Source: Vibrio mexicanus (GTDB lineage Bacteria; Pseudomonadota; Gammaproteobacteria; Enterobacterales; Vibrionaceae). From it: 64,000 nucleotides of DNA. Shown here in pieces: positions 54,689-62,965 of the stretch. How positions within the stretch are numbered: position 1 is the first letter of the stretch; each line of letters opens with the position of its first letter. The stretch covers positions 1-64,000 of the forward strand of contig NZ_JYJP01000145.1 in NCBI RefSeq assembly GCF_001012815.1, in the 5' to 3' direction. A model generated the notes under the pieces. The model saw only the letters and a program-made list of their open reading frames with translations. It made no database searches and was not told the DNA's origin. Both the position numbers and the translations under genes were made by a program.

Positions 54689-56664
54689 TCATCAAAAGGC
54701 ACATAGCCCGATTCCGCTTTTGGCCGTGAAACGGTGCTACTTCTCTCAGAGCGATACCCCATATTTCCGCGTTCGTTAGTGAGTTTAAAGAAGCCAACCG
54801 TGCTTCGTATCTCATTGGTTTGCTCTTGCACCATAATGGCGGTGGAAGCCAACTCCTCTGACGCTGATGCGTTTTTCTGGGCAATGCCGTCCAGCTGAGA
54901 AACAGTTCGATTAATCTCTGCCACACTGGTGCTCTGCTCCGTCGATGCAGCCGTAATCTCTTGCACTAAGTCTGCGGTTTTCTGAATGTTTGGCACCATG
55001 CGATTGAGCATGTCCCCAGCGTGCTGAGCAACTTTCACACTGTTGTCTGCAAGAGTACTGATTTCCTGAGCGGCGACTTGGCTTCGCTCTGCCAACTTAC
55101 GAACCTCATCAGCAACCACGGCAAAACCTTTACCATGCTCGCCCGCACGGGCTGCCTCTATTGCCGCGTTTAATGCCAATAAGTTGGTCTTATAGGCAAT
55201 GTCTTCGATGATGCCGATCTTCTCAGCAATCTCGGTCATGGCATCCACAGTATCATTTACCGCCTTCCCACCTTCATTGGCTTCAGAGCTAGACTGAGTG
55301 GCAATGCCATTAGTCACTTTAGAGTTATCGGTGTTCATTGAAATGGAGGAACTCATTTGGTCCAGCGATGCACCGGTCTCCTCTACACTCGTAGCAAGCT
55401 GATTCGACGTTGAACTGAGCATTTGAGAAGTCGTTGTGACCTCATTGGTACTGTGAGCAATCGACTCTACTGATCGCTGAACATCCAAAAGTATGTTCTG
55501 TAATCGCTCCAAAAATCCGTTAAAGCTGCGCGCGGTTTCGCCAATTTCATCCGTACCAAAATCGGGAATTCGGCGAGTAAGATCCCCTTCCCCAGAGCGC
55601 AGATCTTCCGCTGCCTCAGCAAGTGCATTAATAGGAATCACGATACCGCGAATCAAAAACAGTGCAGTAACAAAAGCAAGAACAACGGCAACCCCTAATA
55701 GACCCCAAACCAAAGAGATGCTGTCACGAGCTGCTGAAATAAGCTCATCCAAGGATTCACGTACTTGATCCGTTGCCGCCAAGTTGATTTGATCGAGAAT
55801 TTTCTCGAGCTTACCAAAAACTTCATGCTCCAAGCGGTCTATTTGCTGAGCTGCTTCAAGTTTGTCTCTCGGATTGTAGGTCGCAAAAATATCCTTACCC
55901 CCGTTGTAGAGCTCAAGATACATGCGTTCAACTTCAGATAAACTCTTAATTTCCGCCGGTCTTCGCTCTAACGGCTTTATCTCTGAAAGGAAATCTGCAA
56001 AGGCTCGTGAATCCTTTTCAAATGCATTAACGGCACCGATTTCACCACGCATATAAGCATTAAGCGACGACATCATGTCGCCCTCTTCATCTATCAGCTC
56101 TAGATAGTAACGTACGCCAGGGAGATCATCATTAAGCACTTCATTAAAATCACCGCTTCTTCCCGCATCCGCCACCTCTTCTTCTTTCAATGAATCCAAC
56201 AGTAATTCCAATGGTTCTGCAAATTCGGTGACAAGAAAGTTGTATTTATCGACGGCTTTAGTTTCTAGGGTTGGCTCAAACTGGGAAAAAACTAGAGTTT
56301 GCATGTCTTCGTAATAGCGGGTTGAGAGGTCATCAATTTGCCTCATCAACACAGGGTCGACCGAATTAAGCTGTTTGAGTTGTTCAAAAAAGCTCACAAA
56401 TTCGGTGTAGTTGGCGATGAAATCATCTTTCTCTTCAGCCTCGCCGGTGATGAACTCTAAAACGTTCGAGTTCATGTCCCCAAGTTCATCAAGCATGGCC
56501 AATGACAGTACCGCTTCCGGCACATCCGCTTGCCCAACGCTAATCGCATAGCCTTCAATGGTTCTGTTTTTTGCTTGAACCGATATGGCAATAATCAGCA
56601 GTAACAAGCCCATCGTGAGCATGGCAAGTATGATTTTGTTCTTAATAGAGAGCTTCCCTATCAT
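54685..56664 (-). CDS. Methyl-accepting chemotaxis protein
   Basis: A 659-residue receptor: an N-terminal membrane helix (about 10-28), a long helical periplasmic domain of about 290 residues, a second helix near residue 320 and a HAMP region (GIVIPINALAEAAEDLRSGEGDLTRRIPDF). A helical signalling domain with the hairpin tip IGIIEDIAYKTNLLALNAAIEAARAGEHGKGFAVVADEV follows. It has no C-terminal pentapeptide for CheR/CheB docking. Four bases overlap with the next CheW gene. It is the only receptor in the operon and probably sets its ligand. The sensor is not a recognised CACHE domain. Confidence 0.88.
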   Translation of the reverse strand: MIGKLSIKNKIILAMLTMGLLLLIIAISVQAKNRTIEGYAISVGQADVPEAVLSLAMLDELGDMNSNVLEFITGEAEEKDDFIANYTEFVSFFEQLKQLNSVDPVLMRQIDDLSTRYYEDMQTLVFSQFEPTLETKAVDKYNFLVTEFAEPLELLLDSLKEEEVADAGRSGDFNEVLNDDLPGVRYYLELIDEEGDMMSSLNAYMRGEIGAVNAFEKDSRAFADFLSEIKPLERRPAEIKSLSEVERMYLELYNGGKDIFATYNPRDKLEAAQQIDRLEHEVFGKLEKILDQINLAATDQVRESLDELISAARDSISLVWGLLGVAVVLAFVTALFLIRGIVIPINALAEAAEDLRSGEGDLTRRIPDFGTDEIGETARSFNGFLERLQNILLDVQRSVESIAHSTNEVTTTSQMLSSTSNQLATSVEETGASLDQMSSSISMNTDNSKVTNGIATQSSSEANEGGKAVNDTVDAMTEIAEKIGIIEDIAYKTNLLALNAAIEAARAGEHGKGFAVVADEVRKLAERSQVAAQEISTLADNSVKVAQHAGDMLNRMVPNIQKTADLVQEITAASTEQSTSVAEINRTVSQLDGIAQKNASASEELASTAIMVQEQTNEIRSTVGFFKLTNERGNMGYRSERSSTVSRPKAESGYVPFDD

Positions 56665-56700
56665 GACTGTCCCCTTAGCAGCGCTGGCTACTGTCTACCA

Positions 56701-58895
56701 CTATTCCTTCAATAGCTCGGTATTCTCTTGTTCGTTTTGGCTTATCACGGTGTGAATCAGCGCAAAAATGTCTAGGATGATGGCAACATTACCACTACCC
56801 AAAATGGTGGCGCCGCTCACTCCTTTGAGGCCTTCAAACAAAGGCCCAAGTGGTTTCACAACCGTCTGGTACTCACCCACCAGTTCATCGACAATCAGCC
56901 CCGCCCTGAGCGATCCCAACTGAACCACAACGAGTGCTTCATTATCAAACTCGCTCTGCGATTGGGTTTTAAACCACTCGCTGAGCCTCATCACGGGTAA
57001 GACTTCATCGCGCAAAGTAATAAAGTGCTTCTCACCAAGTTGGTCTTGGTCGACCACTTCTCTAAGTTCCAAACATTCAACGACATTATCCAGAGGGACA
57101 ACGTAGTTATCCCCCGAGACACGAAACATAAATCCTTCGATGATCGAAAGCGTCAGCGGCAGTCGAACAACAAAAGTCGTCCCTTTCCCGACTTCGCTTT
57201 CCACTTCAATTGAGCCACGGAGCTGATCGATGTTTTTCTTTACGACATCCATGCCTACGCCACGGCCGGACAGGTCACTGACTTCTGATTTGGTAGAAAA
57301 CCCTGGTTCAAAAATAACGTTGTGTAACTCTTGTCGATTGACGATAGTGCCTCTTTCAATCAGCCTTTGTCTGCTGCAACTTCCGAGACGCGATTTACAT
57401 CGATACCACGCCCATCATCCCCCACCTCTATGACTATTGCGCCCGAGTCGTGGTAGGCATTGAGACGAATCGTACCCGTTTCACTTTTCCCCGCATCGAG
57501 CCGATCTGCGGTACTTTCTAGACCATGGTCAATCGCATTTCGGACCAAGTGAGTTAAAGGATCGCTTAACTTCTCGACAAACGTTTTGTCCAGTTCAGTG
57601 TCTCCACCCGTCACAACAAGATCGACGCTCTTATTCACTTCTGTCGCGATATCACGCACAACCCGTTTGAACTTGTTAAAGGTATCGCCGATCTGAACCA
57701 TCCTGAGTTGTAGAGAGCTATCACGAATGCTTTCAACCAATCGCTCTAACTGAGCCATCGCTTCTATGAGCGGCTCGTTACCCGTTTGATGGGCGAGTAA
57801 GTTGGTTCTTGCGCCAGTGATCACCATCTCACCGACAAGATCGATCAATTGATCCAATTTATTGGCTTCGACTCTGAGGGTTTTGTTGGTTTTGAGCAGC
57901 GGTTTCTGTTTGGTCACTGCCGCCTTTATCACTTCTTGAGCAACGCCACTTTCCTCGTTAAAGAAATGACCAATGAGTGGTGGGTTTTGCTGATCATCTT
58001 TGAGCATTTGTTGCTGAGCCAGCGCATGCTCCACTTCAGCAGAGGTTAACGCTCCGACTCGCACCAAAATCTCGCCCACTTTGCTGTTGCCATTGGGCAA
58101 TTGATGAATGAGCGCAATGTACTCTTCTACTCGGCTATTTGGCGCAATGAGGGCGATGTCGGCATCGTTTGCAATGAAGTCAAAGGCTTCTAGTATTTGT
58201 TCGCGTCCACAGGCACTTTCCAAGGTAATCTCGAAGCCGAGGTAACATAAGGTCGGGTCAAAAGCTTTACTGGCTTCAATCTCCTCATCAATGACATGCA
58301 CAGTGTGTATCTGACCAAGATTTTTGAGGTAACGGATGAAAGCAAGTGGATCTAACCCGTCTTGAAATACGGTTGGATGAGGGCGAAAAGAGATGTGCCA
58401 CAAACCTTGGTCTGTTTCGCTTTGACGTTCGTTGTTTGAAGGTTCGGCAGTGGCATCAGAATGCTGACTGGACTTACTGAGCGCGGTATTTTCACTGTCG
58501 GGAAGAAATTGACTGAGCCTAAGTTCAAGTTCACGACTTGCTAGATTCGCGCTCGCATCTTCACCACTGGATATGGCATCGAGGTGTAATCGGATGACAT
58601 CAATCGACTCGATAAACAGGCCAATCAAGTCGCTCGAAACTGCCAACTTTTGCTCACGAATTAACGATAAGATGGACTCGACGATATGGCTTAGTCGCAC
58701 CAAGTTTTCGAGGCCAAATAATCCTGCGCTGCCTTTTATGGTATGTACGGAGCGGAATAGTGCATCGAGCCATGCAGGAACCGCATCGCCTGTTGTAACG
58801 CCTTCATGATCGACAAGGGTTTGTTCCGCCTCGCTCAGAAGTTCTTCTGCTTCACTAATAAAGGTTTCAAGCGCTTTGCTGTAATCAGGAGTCAT
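56701..58895 (-). pseudogene. cheA: CheA histidine kinase, frameshifted
   Basis: A chemotaxis kinase of about 731 residues. The Hpt domain has His51 in LFRSVHTIKGSAGLFG. The dimerisation and ATPase regions include LVGEMVITGARTNLL, DPLTHLVRNAIDHGLES and GRGVGMDVVKKNIDQLRG, and a CheW-like domain ends the protein. A stop at 57360 splits it. One extra base in GGC near 57364 (plus strand) gives AADKGLIERGTIVNRQEL and restores the frame. It overlaps the STAS gene by 11 bases and is followed by the receptor gene. This essential array kinase being broken is a strong argument for sequence error. Confidence 0.9.
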
Positions 58896-59175
58896 CCATT
58901 CTCTCCTTATACATCGTCTCCTTATAAGGCAACTCGCAAAAATCGAACGCTTCTGCCAAGGTATCGCTCAAACAGGAATAACTCACCTTACCACTTTGGG
59001 AAGCAACGGCCTTGGTTAACCAAATAAGCAGCTGTATGCCGGCTGAGTCGAGTTCAACCACTTGACTGCCGTCTATCACCAAGTCGTCTTGAAGTGAACC
59101 AAGCAAAGATTCAAGCTCTGATTGGAGCTCGTAGACTTCGTAAATGGTCAGTTCTGCACTTAGCACATACTTCAC
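58885..59175 (-). CDS. STAS domain protein
   Basis: A 96-residue single STAS domain, the anti-sigma-factor-antagonist fold. The phosphorylatable serine position is in VELDSAGIQLL near residue 47. It lies between cheY and cheA in the same operon, with the cheA start overlapping its end. STAS proteins are not part of ordinary flagellar chemotaxis, and no partner anti-sigma kinase or phosphatase is in the window. It likely binds a component of the array or an output protein. Confidence 0.85.
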   Translation of the reverse strand: MKYVLSAELTIYEVYELQSELESLLGSLQDDLVIDGSQVVELDSAGIQLLIWLTKAVASQSGKVSYSCLSDTLAEAFDFCELPYKETMYKERMDDS

Positions 59176-59183
59176 GAAATCAC

Positions 59184-59552
59184 CTAAGGTGCGAGAATCT
59201 TCGCAACGGCCTGCAACATCTCAGCAGGCTTAAAGGGTTTCACCATCCACGCTTTTGCGCCGGCCTTACGACTTTCTTCCATCAAGTACTCTTGGTTCTC
59301 CGTCGTCAGCATAATGATTGGTGTGAAACGATACTTGGCGAGTGTCTTGACCTCTTTGACAAAATCGATCCCATTCATGTTTGGCATGTTCACATCACTA
59401 ATGATGAGATGCACCTTACAACCATCAAGCTTAGCCAGCCCATCAACGCCATCTTTCGCTTCGAGTACTTTATACCCCGCCCCGCTTAGAGCGATATTCA
59501 CAACCTGTCGTAACGATTCTGAATCATCCACAATCATAATCGTCTTCTGCAT
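59184..59552 (-). CDS. CheY-like response regulator
   Basis: A 122-residue single receiver domain. Acid pocket Asp9/Asp10 in MIVDDSESLRQVV, phospho-acceptor Asp53 in ISDVNMPNMNG, and conserved Lys in AWMVKPFKP. It is the single-domain acceptor of the CheA of this operon. The GAGAGGT site before the ATG lies in the end of the upstream gene, 3 bases after its stop. Confidence 0.9.
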   Translation of the reverse strand: MQKTIMIVDDSESLRQVVNIALSGAGYKVLEAKDGVDGLAKLDGCKVHLIISDVNMPNMNGIDFVKEVKTLAKYRFTPIIMLTTENQEYLMEESRKAGAKAWMVKPFKPAEMLQAVAKILAP

Positions 59553-59555
59553 GTA

Positions 59556-60146
59556 CTACCTCTCATTAAAAAATGTCACGCCACTCATCTCTTCTCTAGA
59601 GTGAGTGGAAGGCTCTATGCGAGTGCGCTTAGCAATTTCCGTAATGGCATTGCTAAGCTCACTGGAATTCCAACTCTCTTCCCGCTGCTGATGCTGCTCA
59701 ATACGTTCGCAGATCAGTGTTAACGCCTCACTAATTCCCGTCAATCGCTGTGCATCTCTATCACCGCTCTGCAGTAGCACTAATATTTCTTCATTAAGCG
59801 CCAACAACTTGTCGAGGGCTTCGTTGTCTGATTCAACTCTCGCATTTTGCACAATATACGCTTGGCTCTTAAAGTGTTTTGTTAGCGAATTGAGCGATTC
59901 TTGGGTCTCGCTATTGGTGGTTTGAATTTGCGCGGACAGTTGAGGAAGAAGGCTTTGATATAAAGAAGCGCACACTGGGCAAGAGCGGTCAATGACATAA
60001 CGCGCTTCAAAAACTCGAAAACCCAGAGTGATGCAGAGGCTAATGCACACCAAAGCAACAACACTTTGCCAAACGAATCCGAATAGGCTCAGTATTGTCG
60101 CAGCAGTCGCCGTTATCACAATTAAAATAAGCCCAAACTTGCCCAC
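59556..60146 (-). CDS. Membrane protein heading the chemosensory operon
   Basis: A 196-residue protein with two N-terminal membrane helices (residues 5-25 and 27-45), a CPVC motif near residue 56 and a long predicted coiled coil to residue 165. It lacks a methyl-accepting tip and HAMP. The layout resembles the N-terminal part of unusual chemoreceptors, so it could be a sensor or a scaffold that passes signals to the array. No recognised family. First gene of the operon; its stop is 3 bases before cheY. Confidence 0.6.
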   Translation of the reverse strand: MGKFGLILIVITATAATILSLFGFVWQSVVALVCISLCITLGFRVFEARYVIDRSCPVCASLYQSLLPQLSAQIQTTNSETQESLNSLTKHFKSQAYIVQNARVESDNEALDKLLALNEEILVLLQSGDRDAQRLTGISEALTLICERIEQHQQREESWNSSELSNAITEIAKRTRIEPSTHSREEMSGVTFFNER

Positions 60147-60223
60147 ATCAAAATCACCACTATTAATAATTTACTTATTAGCCTAGTTCAAAATCATTGA
60201 GTTGGCGGAATTTGATGCATAAA

Positions 60224-60252
60224 AAAACTCACCAATAAAATTGGTGAGTTTT
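60224..60252. terminator. Terminator between serC and the chemosensory operon
   Basis: A 13-bp perfect stem AAAACTCACCAAT/ATTGGTGAGTTTT with a 3-base loop. On the minus strand it has a seven-T tail and lies 44 bases after the serC stop, so it ends serC. Confidence 0.85.
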
Positions 60253-60295
60253 CTATTTAATGAAGGGCGACTTTTAAATCACGCTATAGAAGATA

Positions 60296-61390
60296 TTACG
60301 CGTTAGCTTGCTCAAACTCTTTCATAAAGTCGACAAGCGCTTGAACGCCTTCAAGAGGCATAGCGTTGTAGATAGAAGCACGCATACCACCAACGGCGCG
60401 GTGTCCTTTCAAGGCAACCAATCCACGAGCTTCAGCTTGCGCAAGGAATTCACCATCAAGCTCTGGTTTTGCGAGTTGGAAAGGTACGTTCATCAAAGAA
60501 CGGTTATTTGAGTGCACTTCGTTACGGTAGAAAGAAGATTCATCAATGCAGTTGTAAAGCACTTGTGCTTTTTCGCGATTAATCTTTTCGATCGCTGCGA
60601 CGCCGCCTTGCTCTTTAAGCCACTTGAATACTAGGCCAGAAAGGTACCAAGCGAATGTTGGTGGCGTGTTGTACATTGAATCTTTTTCTGCCAAAACTTT
60701 GTAGCTTAAGATGCTTGGGATTAGGTCACTTGCTAGCTCTAGCAGGTCATCACGAACAATCGCTATACAGATACCAGCAGGGCCAATGTTCTTCTGAGCA
60801 CCGGCGTAAATGACACCGTATTTAGAAACATCAATTTCGCGCGATAGAATCGTTGAAGACATATCCGCGACGATTGGCTTGTCAGTTTGTGGCAACTCGT
60901 TGATTTCAATGCCATCAATAGTTTCATTTGGGCAGAAATGTACGTAAGCAGATTCAGGGTCAATATTCCACTCTGAAGATGGAAGAACTGCAGTTTTGCC
61001 ATCTTGAGTTGTTTTCGCTTCAAAAACATCCGTTTCACAGTATTTCTGAGCTTCTTCTACTGCGCTTTGAGCCCAATAGCCTGCATCAATGTAAGTCGCT
61101 TTTTTAGCATCGCCCAGCAGGTTCATTGGAACCGCGGTGAACTGTGCACGCGCGCCGCCTTGGCAAAAAAGCACCTTGTAGTTGTCTGGGATGTTCAATA
61201 GGTCGCGCAAGTCTTGCTCTGCGTCTTCAGCAACCTTGATGAACGGCTTACTTCTGTGACTGATTTCCATCACGGAAGTACCCAAATCATTCCAGTCCAC
61301 TAGCTCTGCTTGTGCTTTCTGTAGAACTGCTTTTGGTAGACCCGCTGGGCCTGCACTGAAATTAAATACCTTATCCGTTGTTGGCTGCAT
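60296..61390 (-). CDS. serC: Phosphoserine aminotransferase
   Basis: A 364-residue PLP enzyme of class V aminotransferases, the normal length for SerC. The N-terminal FSAGPAGLPKAVLQKAQ and the PLP lysine in YAGAQKNIGPAGICIAIVR near residue 200 are diagnostic, along with the C-terminal GHRAVGGMRASIYNAMP. It converts 3-phosphohydroxypyruvate and glutamate to phosphoserine, and also acts in pyridoxine synthesis. Monocistronic here; the usual neighbour aroA is absent. Confidence 0.95.
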   Translation of the reverse strand: MQPTTDKVFNFSAGPAGLPKAVLQKAQAELVDWNDLGTSVMEISHRSKPFIKVAEDAEQDLRDLLNIPDNYKVLFCQGGARAQFTAVPMNLLGDAKKATYIDAGYWAQSAVEEAQKYCETDVFEAKTTQDGKTAVLPSSEWNIDPESAYVHFCPNETIDGIEINELPQTDKPIVADMSSTILSREIDVSKYGVIYAGAQKNIGPAGICIAIVRDDLLELASDLIPSILSYKVLAEKDSMYNTPPTFAWYLSGLVFKWLKEQGGVAAIEKINREKAQVLYNCIDESSFYRNEVHSNNRSLMNVPFQLAKPELDGEFLAQAEARGLVALKGHRAVGGMRASIYNAMPLEGVQALVDFMKEFEQANA

Positions 61391-61455
61391 GAGATTCCTT
61401 GCTCCTAATTGAATTCTGCGTTCATTAATACCACTTTTTTAGATGGATAAAAAGC

Positions 61456-61485
61456 AACAAAAGAGGTCTTTAGACCTCTTTTGTT
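61456..61485 (-). terminator. Terminator of the YdgA/DUF945 gene
   Basis: A 14-bp perfect stem AACAAAAGAGGTCT/AGACCTCTTTTGTT with a 2-base loop, 24 bases after the stop of the minus-strand gene. It has A/T-rich flanks in both directions. Confidence 0.7.
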
Positions 61486-61509
61486 CGTTAAGCTGAGAAA
61501 TTTTATAGT

Positions 61510-62775
61510 TTACTGCGGCATCATCACCGAAAATAATAGCGCGAGCAGCGGGACTTTCTGTCCACTTTCAAACACTAAGTGGCCGCTTTCAAGGGTCGCA
61601 TTGATTTCGTAACCTTTCGGCGTTTCCTTCACCATCTCCATCACAATCGCTTCATCGACCCCTTGCCTAATGAACGGGTACTCTTCGACTAACTCTGTAG
61701 AAAAGAAGGTGTTCAGGTTGCCCGTCAACGCAGGCAATATTTGCATAGGATCTTGCGAGACGTTTTCCGTTCCCTTCGGCACTTCAATGCGCCATTGAGA
61801 TTCAAACTCTCCTGCGCCCAGCGTCACCGCCATCTTGTTTAAACCAACATAAAACCCATTAGAGAACAATGCATCCACATATGGCAGTAAATTTTGAACT
61901 TCGGCAGGTGACAGTTCAACTGCGGATTGATAAATGGCGAGCAACTGCTGAAAGGCTTCTAAGTTAAAATCGCCCATGGCGAGGTCAAACACAACGTTAG
62001 TCGCTTCACCATCTGGCGTTTTGATGCTGCTTAACTCTACCAAATGCGTCGTCGACAAACGCTCATTCAGTTCATCAGTCTCCGCATTAAATGTGTATTT
62101 GGTGTCGCGAATCGCCATGGTTGCTTCACCCGCAGGATCAACCACCTCTGCACCTTCAAGGTGAACACTTTGGTCACCAAACCAAAAACCATCGACTTGC
62201 TTACCACTACCACTGGCTTGCATGTTATTAAGTACGAACTTCTCTGCTGTCTCGAACTCCACTTCTAAGGAGGGCAACGAGAACTGATAGTCAATATGAC
62301 CTAACGTCGTCACACTGCCCGATAGGTTTATTGGCGACGTGACAACCTTAACGGTCTCAGGGGCTTCAGCCATGTATTGCCAGTTGTCTAACGAAACAAC
62401 AAAATCCGTATTACCGTTGAGTTGAGTCTCAGTATCGATGGTTAATGGGAAGTTTTCGACATCAACCAGCTTACTGTGAGAGCTGATGCTGATCAGGCCA
62501 TGAGAAAGATCCGTTACGAGGTCGTAGCTGGTTTGTAAGCCGTCAAGTTCAAACTGTTCCACCAAAATCGGATCCGTGATGGTGTAACGAGTTGTCACTG
62601 TCGAAGAGAGATAGCCGCGATCGTAATCCACGATCTCAACCGCTACTGACGGGTAATTCGCACTGGCTACGGCATCTTTAACAATCGTTTGTCCAATTTG
62701 ACCCACAGCAAGTGGCCAACACAGCAGGAGCGAGACACCGCCGCCAATTGCAGCGTATTTTTTCAACTGTTCCAT
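61510..62775 (-). CDS. YdgA family (DUF945) protein
   Basis: From the ATG at 62775 the protein has 421 residues; a GTG three codons earlier is also possible. A membrane helix or signal sequence (residues 5-25) precedes a long beta-rich periplasmic body. Repeats of short beta segments (LSGSVTTLGHIDYQFSLPSLEVEF) and the C-terminal GYEINATLESGHLVFESGQKVPL fit DUF945/YdgA. Function of the family is unknown. The gene is flanked by serC and a divergent signalling gene, with no operon partner. Confidence 0.75.
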   Translation of the reverse strand: MEQLKKYAAIGGGVSLLLCWPLAVGQIGQTIVKDAVASANYPSVAVEIVDYDRGYLSSTVTTRYTITDPILVEQFELDGLQTSYDLVTDLSHGLISISSHSKLVDVENFPLTIDTETQLNGNTDFVVSLDNWQYMAEAPETVKVVTSPINLSGSVTTLGHIDYQFSLPSLEVEFETAEKFVLNNMQASGSGKQVDGFWFGDQSVHLEGAEVVDPAGEATMAIRDTKYTFNAETDELNERLSTTHLVELSSIKTPDGEATNVVFDLAMGDFNLEAFQQLLAIYQSAVELSPAEVQNLLPYVDALFSNGFYVGLNKMAVTLGAGEFESQWRIEVPKGTENVSQDPMQILPALTGNLNTFFSTELVEEYPFIRQGVDEAIVMEMVKETPKGYEINATLESGHLVFESGQKVPLLALLFSVMMPQ

Positions 62776-62965
62776 TTTTATCACTTTGTTTATGTTTTTT
62801 TCTAGTCTACAACAAACCTTGAGTTAAATCAGAGTATTGTCGGTAAATTAATCCGCGCAACCAATGTAATACCTAGCTCTCAAACTGACTTAACAATACT
62901 TGCTAAGGTGGGAATACCTATCAATTAAGAACCGAGATCAACGTTCCATTAGCCAAGGAGTCAGG

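Noticed and set aside
59094..59489. 131-codon plus-strand frame antisense to cheY and the STAS gene
   Set aside because: It covers two genes with clear active-site motifs on the minus strand; no independent coding signs.
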